A program made the translations under genes and the position numbers. DNA of 64,000 bases from Fragilariopsis cylindrus CCMP1102 (taxonomy: Eukaryota; Bacillariophyta; Bacillariophyceae; Bacillariales; Bacillariaceae). Under the pieces are notes generated by a model. It made no database searches. It was given only the letters and a program-made list of their open reading frames with translations, and was not told where the DNA came from. Shown here piece by piece: positions 23,260 to 35,037 of the stretch. Positions within the stretch are counted from its first letter, which is position 1, and each line of letters begins with the position of its first letter. The stretch is from positions 405,467 to 469,466 of the forward strand of contig FMBT01000315.1 of assembly GCA_900095095.1 (NCBI GenBank), in the 5' to 3' direction.

Positions 23260-24439
23260 TATTATCCTACTGTATTGCTTTTATTGTTTCTTTGTTGTTT
23301 CGAGTTATTTTGTGCTTGCTTGCGAGTTTTGTTTTGTATTTCTATTTCTGTATAATAAGCTAGCTAGAGGACGATCGACACGAGTTCTTTTTGCGTCAGT
23401 CTATCTCGGGATTTTTTTCGGTTGATAATCTCTCCTCAATCGTTTTGAGAGAAAATACAAAGTTTTTTTCCTCTCGTCTTTTACTGAGGCGTGGTGGTTG
23501 GTCACTTCAAGGTGATTGGTTCCTGCTTGGTCTTTATTTTAGAAAAAAATCAGATAAAAGTACAACCCGATCGGGAGTGAGAGACTAGTAGCTAGTAGGG
23601 ATGCCCTGTAAGAAAGATGAAGAGATTTATGTATGACTTAGAGAATGATCACCGATCCCTAATCTTGGAAGGGAGAAAGGGGGGGGGGGGGGGGGAGAGA
23701 TAGCTACTGTAACTCGTTGGTGGGTGTGTTGGAATCCTATCTATCTTTTACGGGTGTAGATTTGATTGATGATGACGACGACGGCGACGGCGGGCGGAAG
23801 ACTAGGTATATTTACAGAAAGTAGGCGAAAACACCACCAATGAAAGCTGTCCGGTCCGATCCGTTCTCCTGTTCTGTTGCAGTGATAGATAGGTTATCTG
23901 TAAGATATATTGGCGTGATTTCCGTCTTTCCTTCGCTTTCTGTTAAGTTGAGTTGAGTTGAGTTGAGTTGGAGTTCACCAAAAGGAAAGGAAGTTTGTTT
24001 AGCTTAGTACCAGTGGTATCCTCTTGTTGGAATGGAAGCAAGGCAACAATTCGAATCTGAAGTGAAAAATCAAATCATCATCAAATCGAATGAATCTCCT
24101 CCTACCACAATCACCAAACACATCAAATAGAAGTAGGTAAAACATATACCACAGTATCGGCATGCATGACATCATCGCATCGCCTCAAGCAATATTCAAA
24201 CAGCACTCACTTTTACATAACACGACCATCATTCCGGCATTGGCGCGCTGGATGTTCTTGAAAATTAGTGCGAAGCAAGAAAAAGAAGAACGGCATGTTC
24301 TAAGCGAAATCTTTTGTAAACAGCAGCAATCTAGCGAAGGCTACAGTACCTACTAAACACATGCAGCAAAGCTAGCTTTGCTTGTACTAGTAGGTACTCT
24401 TCTTGAACTACACATACTTGTGAATATATCTCTATGGTG

Positions 24440-24506
<67 letters not shown>

Positions 24507-26438
24507 TATGCAGGGAAGTGATGCTGTTGTATTGTTTAGTAACCACACACACTATACACTCACTCACTGCATTCTCCAGGTATGTTGTGTGTGTGTGTAG
24601 TGGGCACATACCATATTTCCTTGTTGGGGGGCATTGTGGGGCTCTCAGAGACAAAAACTCAAATCCTATTAATTCAAATTCGAATGTTACTGGGAATGGG
24701 GGAAAGGACAAAAAGCTGGCCCTGGTAGGTCCAGATTTTGCAGTAAAACAACAACTAGCTCTATAGCTAAATATGGCAACACTTCACAGCAAACAAACCA
24801 GCAAAGACCAAGGTATCACGGAAACTATCACACCAATCGAAACCAAAGAAATATTCCAATAATCCGCTGACAAATGTGTACACAAGGTTAAAGAAGAAGC
24901 GATCATCAAGTAGAGTAATCCCAGTAATAAAGAAAATCAAACATACAGTCAATCACTTGATAACAAAAATGTACAATAAGTTGGGAAAGAAGCGCTCAAC
25001 CAGCAGAGAACAAACAGTAACAGATGTAGAGAAGCAAATGATTGATGACAGATATGGAGATGAACCTGTATAATACCTAGTAATGTAGAATAAATTTGGC
25101 AGGTAGATTGTTGACTTTCTATCTTTCTAAGACCTTAAGGAGCGAAGCTGCAGCTATTAAATAATAAGTTATATAAATATAATAACAAATTGCTGTTTGT
25201 GTGTGTGGGAAATTGAATATGACCAGACTTAATCAATTTTTGGTCTGGTGGGTATTTGGGGACTTGACAATCAAAAGCTATTACTAGATATAATAACCAA
25301 TTACAACATATCAGTTCAAACAAAAGTGAAGGTCACAGTACAAGAGCTTTAAGGAAGTCAATAGAAGCAAGCTTAGACATTGCATTCCATTTACAACCTG
25401 GTATTTTGAAGTTAGATTAGAAGATTAGGGATGGGTGGATATAATATTATGACTCACATTTTTCCTGGCAATATAACCTGATATTTGTTTGTGAGTCAAG
25501 GAGTTGCAACATCCATGCTTCTCTGATATCATTTGAAAAATGCTATTGCCAAAATAGCAGTGTTTCTTAAAACGACAACATACATCATTATAATTAATGT
25601 TGATGAAGTCAGTGCTGCTTTATGCATTATTTATTGCTTTTATTTGGCCATTGTCTTTTTGGTGATAAACCTTATGATGTGTATAGAACTGTCAGAAGAA
25701 GAAAATCTACTTTGTTGTACGCATATACAGAGGATATCTTTTGCTCACATCACCTTCACTTTTAATAAAACTCTTAACATTATATGGCGGCAACAATAAA
25801 TAGTGATGTATAACACTTTTGTTTGTGTGAGAGTTAGGCAGCACATAGTAGTACTGCTTTGTAGCCATAGCAGGACCTAGTAGTAGCAGTAGCAGTAGCA
25901 GTATTAGCTGATGATAAAGTTATCAACTGGAAACAAGATATAAGTTGTGGTTGTCTTTGCTTTTGCTGCTTTGAGTTTGAGTTGAATTGAGTTCAAAAGG
26001 AAAGAAGTTAAGTGTCGGTATCCTCTTGTAATCTGATGGAATGAAAGAATTTGGATGGTCAATATCTGGAGAAATCAAAATCAAATCTCCTCTCACAACC
26101 AAACACATAAAAACACAAATACACCTGTAACTTTTTGAAAACAGTGCAGTAGTAGGGCATGTTGGGACATGTTTGATGTGAGCAAATCAGAAGATGGGAA
26201 CTTTTATAGAGTAATCTTTTATACTACACACATCTGGCAAAACCTTGTACATACGTACTGATTTAGTGCTTTAATGCAATAGTAAAAGAGAAAGTAGAAT
26301 CTTGAATGTACCCCCCCCCCCCCCCCACCTTCAGTGCTAGCGAGCTGCAAATTATATGCTTGGATGTATATAGCACTAAATCCACATGATTGTGTATGCC
26401 CCTATTGATACAAGGAAGTGATGTGCTTATATTCACAC

Positions 26439-26473
<35 letters not shown>

Positions 26474-27083
26474 GCATCCTATATTTGTAACATACCTTCC
26501 TTCTTGTATCTGTTGCAAATGTAATTGCCCCCCATGCACTTGACCTGCTGACATATGTCCATGATGTGTGTGCGTGTGTGCGTAAAGGGGGAGGGGGGGG
26601 GGCATACAGCAAGGTACGCATAATTGGCTTAGCGAAAGGATACCACATACTTCCTATTTTTGGTGGTTCATAGGTAGTTTCTACATCATCCATACCATAC
26701 CATCTTAGACATATTTATAGTCTGATAGGTATAGTGACATGACAGTTGCTTTTACATAATTGGACTCTTTTTTCTATGCTTGATCGTCCAAAGACGGACA
26801 GGTCCCCTGCTGTACTATGCATGACATACAGTATGACTCTAGCACCCACTGCCCACATTTGCGGAATGTACGGTATTGATAAATTTCTTTTTGACTGATA
26901 GAAAATAAAGAATGAACGAAGGTAGTGGTTTTAAAGGTCTTTTTTTTCTAAAGGTGTTATTTTTTATAGTAGTAGAAGCATTGTTGTTGCTAGGGTTTTA
27001 ATTTAATTGTCATTTTCATCTTTTGTCATTCGTGTATGTATCTTCTCATCTCATCTCTCTATCTATTCATTTTTTATTCCATT
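23260..27083. other. Gene-poor region with simple repeats
   Basis: 3.8 kb without a coding region I can support. It contains a 17-base poly-G (23679-23695), a (gttga)n run (about 23944-23970), (CT)n then (TA)n at about 24442-24500, a 16-base poly-C (26311-26326) and (CA)n at about 26440-26468. A phrase like gagttgagttga...aaaggaa(a)g.aagtt...ggtatcctcttg occurs near 23946-24036 and again near 25976-26030, suggesting old duplicated non-coding DNA, perhaps transposon-derived. Confidence 0.5.
24364..24383. repeat. Short perfect palindrome
   Basis: The 18-base palindrome agcaaagctagctttgct lies in the gene-poor region. It is too short to assign a role. Confidence 0.6.
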
Positions 27084-28376
27084 TTATTTTCGTTTTCTCT
27101 TTCGTAAATTATATCTTGTTTTGGTTAATACTGCGCTTTTTGTTGTTTTTGTTTTTGTTGATGATGATGATGCATGTAGTAGTAGTGTCTCTAATACATG
27201 CGGTTGTCTCCGTAATAGGTAATTTAAACCATCTAAATGAATGTTTTCATCAATTGCTGCTAGTAAAAATGTTTCTTCAATGTTGATTGGTGTATTATCT
27301 GAATACCGTGCAAGCGTATTATCAATAACCTTCCTAACTTCTTCAGTTCCATATTCATCACATGCCATTTGGAATGGTGTATCACCATCCTCATCTTTAA
27401 TGAACAATAGACGGATACCTTCCTTGGTAGGATAATATCGAATAAAATAGTCGAATACGATCTCAAATCCATGTATAGATGATGAATACCTTGCAATGTA
27501 CTGTATTGGTACATACCCATTTGCATCCGGTGTAATTAATGATGTTGGATCCCATTCAACTAAGAATCGGAATCGTTTTTCACCAAATACAGTTTCCTCA
27601 CATAACATAGAAACTAAATTATAGTCATTAATATCATCTTTTGTAAGTAAACCCATTAGTCGCAATTTTACCAAAACTTGAAGGAATGTATTATCGACAG
27701 GTTCGTGATTAATTGGATTATCAAAGATGCGATGACCGAAGTTTCTTACCGAAGGACAACTTTTCACGAGAAAGTGGAGAGTATTATCTCCCTCTCTATT
27801 TTCGATTAGTAATCCACCACGTTGTTCTTTTGTAAATTGACCGAATTCAATTCCTAATCGAGCGTAGAGTGGAATAAACGGCACAAGCCGCAAAATACAC
27901 CACCAGGTATCGAGATGACTATAGCTGAAGAAGATAAATGATTGTATCGGATACAAACCATCACCATCTATATGAAGTTTGTGTTCTGATAATATTTCCG
28001 GGAATAAGCGTATAACAGTTTCAATTTCGTTTTCTGTATAACGATCATAATCGTGATCAACAATAAAGGTAGAAACAGATTCCCTTACTCGATTGATGAA
28101 TTGATGTTCCAACAAAGCATTCATTTTAGACTTTTCTTCTGACGTATACGTAATACATCGTTGCTCAAGGAGAGAAATCAAATGTAGTCTTCGTCTATTA
28201 TTGCCAGCATCGTCATTGACGAGGTTTTCATTGTAGTCGATGATTTCAATCCTCGAGCCTAGTTGTGAAACAAACCACGCGTTTCTATTAATTTCCATAC
28301 GAATTGGGATAGGCCATTCTTCATACTTGTTAAGAATCGAAAGGACTTTATTTGCATTGTCATTGAAGGTGACCAT
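27084..28376 (-). CDS. Ankyrin-like repeat protein of a diatom family
   Basis: 430-residue intact single-exon protein, probably cytosolic or nuclear. Helix-turn-helix units recur with ankyrin-type phrases: GDNTLHFLVKSCPSV (about residue 195), ANGYVPIQYIARYSS (about 285) and DGDTPFQMACDEYGTEEV (about 335), each followed by a second helix. It ends with a basic tail (RYNLRKRKRK) that could be a nuclear localisation signal. Multi-copy families of this type are common in diatoms, and a broken relative with the same GETPFKLACRKYGTDVV unit lies at 46.1-46.8 kb here. Function unknown; the repeats suggest protein binding. Confidence 0.65.
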   Translation of the reverse strand: MVTFNDNANKVLSILNKYEEWPIPIRMEINRNAWFVSQLGSRIEIIDYNENLVNDDAGNNRRRLHLISLLEQRCITYTSEEKSKMNALLEHQFINRVRESVSTFIVDHDYDRYTENEIETVIRLFPEILSEHKLHIDGDGLYPIQSFIFFSYSHLDTWWCILRLVPFIPLYARLGIEFGQFTKEQRGGLLIENREGDNTLHFLVKSCPSVRNFGHRIFDNPINHEPVDNTFLQVLVKLRLMGLLTKDDINDYNLVSMLCEETVFGEKRFRFLVEWDPTSLITPDANGYVPIQYIARYSSSIHGFEIVFDYFIRYYPTKEGIRLLFIKDEDGDTPFQMACDEYGTEEVRKVIDNTLARYSDNTPINIEETFLLAAIDENIHLDGLNYLLRRQPHVLETLLLHASSSSTKTKTTKSAVLTKTRYNLRKRKRK

Positions 28377-29482
28377 TATGATCTTCTACTTCTCCTTTTG
28401 GCAGTGGATTCACCCCTGCCTGCCTGCGTTTTCCTTTTTTCCTTTTGCTTGTGTATGGGTGTGATTGCGGTGCAATTTTCTTTTGTTTGGGCGTTGCTCT
28501 ACTTCGTTCCTTCTCGTTGTGCCAGTACAGATAAATACAGGAGTATGCCGCGTTGCTCCTTTACCGCCTTTGAAAGAATAGTAAGACAACGGTCGACCCG
28601 CTACTGTAGTAGCAACAACGCCGAATAACATCCTTTTTTTGTCTCTGGTGTCAACAAAAGGGGGGGTGCATCGAACTTATATGATGTCGCTGTTCTTTTT
28701 CATTTTTCTTTTGTCGCCTTGATGTGTTTGTTGTTCTTTTTTTGCAGATTTTTTAAACCGCGCGAAGGTATGAGCATAGTCTACAGTAGTAGGATACAAG
28801 TAGTTCGTACGTTGCCATGAAACGCCTCATAGTACCCGGCGCTATTTATTCCTCGCAACGCACATTAACAGTATACCAGGCCCAAAGCAACACCAAGCTA
28901 GTACTGCATCTAATAATAGACTCATCATCAAGGTGAGTACAAGTACCATCTACCATCACTCTATAAAGTATCAGATTTGTACCATCGCAACAAAGTCATT
29001 CCCTCTGTAGTAGAGATGCAGCAATGAACTCATTTCAAGCTGAAACCCCATTGATGATTATGGATGCACATTTGGCACACCAGGTATGTGCTGCTGCTGC
29101 TGCTATGGGGGGGAAGTATGGAAGAGAGAGCAATCAGGAATGACATGAACTTTCCATAAGTACAGATACATATATAGCACAAACAATGTCACTCATGCAT
29201 GACCATGACTGGTCTCTGTTTAGCAAAGAATGGGCAGACTAGAAATACATTCAAATGTTGATGATGATAACTACTGGATAAACCACCGAATGTGACAAAG
29301 CAGCTCAGCAACCCACAGCAGCAGCGAGGACGATAGAACATTTCAGATTTCATATGAAGATTTAAAAATGGAATAAAAAATGCATGCATGCGTGTGTGTG
29401 TGCCTTGTCTCGATCTATTCATGCATCATTCATTATATCGTGCTTTTATTGTTGTTTAATTCATTTACATTTACATTTATAT
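28377..29482. other. Intergenic spacer, no gene seen
   Basis: Upstream of the ankyrin-like gene and downstream of the Cys-rich gene. I see short CT/GT-rich tracts and a (gct)n run near 29091-29105 but no supported gene. Confidence 0.45.
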
Positions 29483-30786
29483 TTATAGTGCCTGCTGTTG
29501 TTTCTTCTTATACCGTTCATTATTGTAGGAACGTGGATCTTTTAATATTTTACGATAGGAATCTGTTGATAATTTCTTTGGCGTTGATCTAGTAGTAAAC
29601 AAGTCAGTCCTACCATCATAAGGATGAACAAGGTATGTTTGTATCATACCAATTGTATAATAAAAATCTAATTGTATTATACCAATTTCATTCCCAAAAT
29701 CTTTTTCAAAATATTCAATTGGGTAGAATGATATTTCTTCTTCTACTTCTACATTATTATAGTTCTGATTTTCGTCGTTTTCGTTTTCGTTACTACTACT
29801 TCCAGTGAATGACCATTGATATACAGTCGGATCAGGATAATCATCATAATTGACACGTCCTGTACCTATGTATGTTGGTCGACATCTATTATATCGTTGT
29901 GGTCGTTGTTCATTATTATTGTTATTATTATGGTATTGCTGTTGTTGTTGATGCTGTTCTGGCATAAGTTGTTGTTCTTCATCATTGTCGTCATTACTAC
30001 TTCTTGTATTAGCACTATTATTATTATTATCATGATTATTAATACGTGACCATTCTTTTAATACAACATCCTCATAGGATTGTCCATTTTTAAAACAATG
30101 CGAACATACATCAATATCACATTCTAAGCAACAACCAGCAATATATTCATTATCATGTATACTTTTCGATATAATTTTAGAACAACAATCACATTCAATA
30201 ATAATTGATGATGCTGGTGTTGCTTTCGATGCTGTTATTAGTGCTATTGATGATATTGAATGCTGTGATGATGCATTTTGTTGTAGCTGCTGAAGTTGCT
30301 TACGTTGTAAATATCGTTGACGATCAAGTGTTGGTATTTGAAGTAATTCATGTCCAGCAGCACAAAATTCACCGGTACTTTTACAGACTGATGATTTCCA
30401 TGATGACGATGAAGATGATGACGATGATGATGCAGATGGTGTAGATGATGCTCGAGATAATGTTGATTTTATTGTTGTTTTTGATGACGATGATGATAAT
30501 GATGCTGTTGTACACGTGCCCGAAGAACAAGATTTTGTGGAAAACGAGGATTGTTTCATAATACCACCACCAGGGTGATACCACCACCACCACTCCTCCT
30601 TCTATTACTGTCACTGGACTGTTGTTGATGTTGACGCGGTTGTTGAAGATGACCACCACTGCGACGATGATTTGTAGGAGTAGTAATACTCCTTTGACTT
30701 CGTCGCTGTTGCTCTTGCGGGTACCCGTCGTCACTACTACCGCGGACGATGCCTCTACTAACTAACCTATCATAATCGTCGTACAT
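29483..30786 (-). CDS. Ser-rich protein with a Cys-rich putative zinc-binding motif
   Basis: The frame from 30559 to 29483 (358 residues) is intact. An upstream frame from the ATG at 30786 (MYDDYDRLVSRGIVRG) ends in the same Gly-rich segment and can join it if one base is added in the GGT repeat near 30570-30590, so the true protein is probably about 430 residues. After a Ser/Thr-rich region a Cys cluster reads CDCC...GCC-LECDIDVCSHCF, resembling the ZZ-type C-x2-C...C-x2-C-D-x-D-x-C-x2-C pattern. Gln/Asn runs follow, then a unique C-terminal part with YPIEYFEKDFGNEIG and IIQLDFYYTIGMIQTYLVHP. Function unknown; the zinc site is inference. Confidence 0.55.
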
Positions 30787-31550
30787 CTCTCTATCCGAGA
30801 AGTAAATGCTATGAATGATAGTAAACAAAGATTATGTTTTTTAAATGAAGTCTTGATTTTGGAACTTCCTCAGCTCAATTCACAATAGTACAGTAACGAA
30901 TTGAATGGATGGAATAAAATTAATTGGATGTAAGCAAGGAGGTCACCGTGAGCACAGAATAAAAGATGATGACGATGATCAGGATGTACAGTCGGTACTG
31001 TAAGACAGAATAATTGCATTTATAAAATTGTGAAGGAAAAAAGACGGTATGTTACATTGCATTTTTTCATTGAATGTGACCGTTACCTAGGGGCATAGTG
31101 TTTGAGAGAAAGCCAACTCATTTTTCAAGCAGGTCATATCATCAGTTTGGGTACAGTATGGGGTGTAATTAGGGGAATATTACTGCATTGATTTTTTTCT
31201 ATTCCCCCAATGTAAAAAAAATTAACGCGCACCTCGCAGGTAGTCGTGAAGCCAAAGTTGGCATGGATATGCATTTTGCGTGACAACAGATAGATATGCA
31301 ATAACAAAAAAGTGACTACAAGAAGAGCCTACTACCGTAAGGGCTAACCGTGATTCCTTCTTTACTGTAGTAGTACAATGGTCTCATTTCTTGTTCGCAT
31401 CAACGTACCAGTACCTACTGCTCTCTTGCATAAAAACGAGGTGCCCTTCTTGAACTCTCTTGAACCCTCTCTCTCTCTATCGCTTTTCCCACAAAGACGA
31501 CGACGACACCGAGTACTACACCGACGACAAAGACAACGACGACAACAACA
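30787..31550. other. Divergent intergenic spacer
   Basis: Lies between two genes transcribed away from each other. No ORF, RNA or repeat worth naming beyond a (CT)n near 31465-31480. Confidence 0.45.
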
Positions 31551-33623
31551 ATGATGACGATGGAAAGCAACAGCAACAGCAACAGTAATAGTAATAGTAA
31601 CACTGACACAACAAGCAATACAAATAAAAATAATTATATACTCACAAGATGTTGTTTAGCATTTTTAGCAATATTTCAAATCATTGTTTTCTTTGATGCA
31701 TACCGAAACAATCCATATACAGCAACGACGACGATGACGACGATAAACAAGGGTGGTGGTAGTGGTAGCAGCTTATCGGATCATCTTTCTTCTCGTCCAA
31801 CAGAAGAATCATTATTATTACACGTCCATAATAATGATCATTCCAATTCTGAATCTGATGGCAGCAGCAACGACAACAGCAGCGAAGACGGTAACGATAA
31901 CGATAGCCAAGACGATAACAGAGAAGGCGAGGACGGCGAGGATGAAGTAAATGATAGCAACGACAACAGCAACAACAACAGTAGGAGCGAAGACAATGAT
32001 GAAGGCAACAGCAACGACAACGACAATAGCAATAGCAATAGCAATAGTAACGATCAAGAAGATGAAAATGACGATGAAGATGAAGAAGATGAGGACGATG
32101 ACGATGCTAAAAGGACAACATATTGGATGGATTATAAATCAATTGTTAAAGATAAAGCAGATTATTATTCTGGTAGTTGGTATATGCCAATAAAGAAATT
32201 CAAGAACAATTTAAATGCAAAGAATATGAATACATTAGAAGATGCCAGTGGTACAGCTGTATTTCATGACAATCGAAAGGATGTACGTATGCCATATGAT
32301 TGGTTTGATTTTAGTGTGGAACATATGAGTAAATGGTATAAAGATTTAGATATAACAAGTCCAGATCAAAATGATGTTGCCATTAATATATTAAATAATA
32401 ATTTACTGAGATATATTCAAGATACACCCAAAAAAATGATTAAAGCAACAACAACAACAGTGGCAATGTCAATGTCAATGTCAATGTCAATGTCAACTAC
32501 AACAAACAAAAACACAACCGTGACGAGGAGGACAAAGACGAGGACGAGGAATAGAAGAATGAAAGAACAAACGACGAACACGACGGCGGTATCATTATTA
32601 CATCCAACTATAGCAATTATACCATTTGCACCTGATATACGATACGATTCACCATTATCAATCTCAAGGTCAAAAAATTTAACAACATTAATGTTAGGTG
32701 CAACAATATCATCATTAATACGTTTAGGATTTGGTCGTATTATTATTGTTGGTATTGAGGATGATGATGATATATTAGTAAAGGATTGTGTTAATTTAAT
32801 TAAAAAACAATTCACTGAAAATAAGAATATGCAATTGGGGTATGTACAAGTTACTGACCAGAAAACATACCAAACAGCAGTAATGAATGTTAATCGACCA
32901 AAGGCAGCAATACGTGGATTACAATTAGCATTAACAGGTAAATTAAATAATACAGCTGATATAGATAGGTGGTTAGGAACAAAATATGATCACAATTACT
33001 GGAAATATATATATTTTACAGAACCAGATTTAGTATTACAAACAAGAATTAATGGTGTAACATCAACAATACCATCATTGTATGAAGAATTAAATCGTGG
33101 TCATTCATTAATGCCATTTCGATTACAACCAATACCACACGAGAGTGATTTAGTAGGAACGACACGTCAAAGTCATAATTATCTCAGTTCTGCTGGTAAA
33201 TTTAGAACTGTAGTAGAATTAAGTGGTAATCCTGATGATGATGATGACGAGAGGGGTAATGGTGGTGATATGTGTTGCGATGGTGGTACTGATAGACCAG
33301 TATGGGATAATAAGGATGATCCAGTTGTTGAATGTTATTCCTTTTGGTATGGATGTGGTTTCTTAAACGAGGTAAAGAATTACGATGAGGAAATTAAACA
33401 TCGAAGAATAGTTGACTTTGCACCATTAATGCGTATAACGAGTGGAACAAATATTGTGACAATACCAGGATCAGAACATGCTAGAAAATGTCATCCTGTA
33501 AAAAGAAGAAAAAGAAAGGGTACTGATGAAATTGGTGATAGTATTGATTTTTGTCAACCTCCATCATCACCATCCAAACGTAGTTATGCAGTATCAGAAA
33601 AGAAGAAAAAGAAAAGAATATAA
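31551..33623 (+). CDS. Large type II membrane protein, glycosyltransferase-like
   Basis: 690 residues in a single exon. A Ser/Asn run is followed by one anchor helix (about residues 31-49, LTRCCLAFLAIFQIIVFFD). A 150-residue acidic Asn/Asp/Ser stem leads to a conserved-looking lumenal domain. The segments TIAIIPFAPD, TTLMLGATISSLIRLGFGRI and KYIYFTEPDLVLQTR, then LMPFRLQPIPHESD and SFWYGCGF, have the layout of a nucleotide-sugar transferase fold, with the acidic EPD where a metal-binding motif would be. I recall similar proteins in diatoms but no assigned activity. The strong acidic stem is unusual. It is probably a Golgi enzyme; this is inference from topology and motif shape. Confidence 0.55.
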   Translation: MMTMESNSNSNSNSNSNTDTTSNTNKNNYILTRCCLAFLAIFQIIVFFDAYRNNPYTATTTMTTINKGGGSGSSLSDHLSSRPTEESLLLHVHNNDHSNSESDGSSNDNSSEDGNDNDSQDDNREGEDGEDEVNDSNDNSNNNSRSEDNDEGNSNDNDNSNSNSNSNDQEDENDDEDEEDEDDDDAKRTTYWMDYKSIVKDKADYYSGSWYMPIKKFKNNLNAKNMNTLEDASGTAVFHDNRKDVRMPYDWFDFSVEHMSKWYKDLDITSPDQNDVAINILNNNLLRYIQDTPKKMIKATTTTVAMSMSMSMSMSTTTNKNTTVTRRTKTRTRNRRMKEQTTNTTAVSLLHPTIAIIPFAPDIRYDSPLSISRSKNLTTLMLGATISSLIRLGFGRIIIVGIEDDDDILVKDCVNLIKKQFTENKNMQLGYVQVTDQKTYQTAVMNVNRPKAAIRGLQLALTGKLNNTADIDRWLGTKYDHNYWKYIYFTEPDLVLQTRINGVTSTIPSLYEELNRGHSLMPFRLQPIPHESDLVGTTRQSHNYLSSAGKFRTVVELSGNPDDDDDERGNGGDMCCDGGTDRPVWDNKDDPVVECYSFWYGCGFLNEVKNYDEEIKHRRIVDFAPLMRITSGTNIVTIPGSEHARKCHPVKRRKRKGTDEIGDSIDFCQPPSSPSKRSYAVSEKKKKKRI

Positions 33624-35037
33624 TGGTAAGATACATACATCAGGCTAGTTTAATAAATTAACTACTCTATCTTGAGACCTGATAGGATCTAGCTAGCTAC
33701 ACATTCCAATGCATATAGAATATTTGGAAGAAAAACAGGGGAATATTCTTGTAGGGGTGCTTTGGGGTTCATAAGATATGGTCAAGAATTTTAGAAGTAG
33801 CAATAGTTACTACCCTTAAACATATATTTTCCTTCCTTGGACCCAGCATAATGACACACTTATTGGATCTTTGTTTGTTTGCTTCTGTGGTACACAAAAC
33901 AATGTAGTCCTAGTGTAGATAGGATGAGGTGTAGAGTAGAGTGCCAGAGAGAGTGTAGGTATATGATGTATGTCATAGTATGAACTGTCTCACAGTCACT
34001 ATGTCTCTATAAATAAACAGTAAATAATCTATAGCAGTAGTATACTGATATTGAACATTGCAGATCACAGTTCAGAATGAACTGCCCTCTATGCTTGTAT
34101 AGTTAAGAAGATCTTGTCACTACCATACTGGTACTTATACCATTTCTCGTTATTATTACTGTATTTGATGCTTTGCCTCTGCTTAAAGTTTGAGGAAGTC
34201 TTGCCCATTCCACACCCTGTTGATGCTTCTCTTTTTAAAGTTTGAGGAACTTGAATGTTCTGGAGTTTTGTGGTAGCGCATGCATGCATGCAGCTACCGG
34301 TATCACACGCGACAAATTTTCTCGGCGAAATTTTGCTGATCCTTGTCTTCGCAAAGGCTTTTCTTCTTTTCAAATAGGCTTTTAACGTTTAGATAAGCTG
34401 TTAAATGTAATCTTTAAAAAATAATTAATTGAAAATAACGAATGAATCTAGTGAATGGATAGGTTTCCATGGCGCTTGCGTAACGGGTTAACAAAATTTG
34501 GACGACTTGATAACTGTCATTTTACTGAAGAATCTTATTTTCGGCGACATACATGATACAATTGTACGGGTTCGCGAATTAATTATGTCGAATATATGCA
34601 ATAATTGTTGATAATAAATAGGGATAATTAATATTAAAAATAGGAAAGAGAATTTTTTTTTTGTCGAGTGGAAGAATATTCCGAACTTGCTTGATATTTT
34701 TGGGCGTGACACTCAACAGTCTTTATTTTATCTCTCAAATACCGCACAGCAGCCAGCACATCCGGTTGTTTGTCATATCATATATGCGACTCTCTCATTC
34801 AACACACATCCCGACAATTGGAAGTAAGGACGACTGGAACGAATGAATCAAAACGAGATCCGAATACATATCCATATCCATTCCTTTTCTGATTCTTCTG
34901 ATTCTGATTCGATCTTCAATTGCACATCAAATCGCACGCTATCTGTCTCTCTAACTCTAAACCGCTGAAGTCTCGCCTGTCGCGAAATCAACCAAGTTAA
35001 ACAACGACCACTATTTTCGTTCCCTCTTTTTAAAAAA
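33624..35037. other. Intergenic spacer, no gene seen
   Basis: AT-rich DNA. A phrase taaagtttgagga is repeated at about 34184 and 34237, and (gcat)n occurs near 34278. The last 200 bases are the probable 5' region of the next gene. Confidence 0.45.

Noticed and set aside
23679-23695. Poly-G (also poly-C at 26311 and poly-G at 59388) as a regulatory G-quadruplex
   Set aside because: A single uninterrupted homopolymer in gene-poor DNA; its length is also the least reliable feature of this assembly.
24434-24766. Plus-strand ORF of 110 codons after a (CT)n(TA)n repeat
   Set aside because: The first 25 codons are the microsatellite, and the rest has no recognisable domain or splice context.
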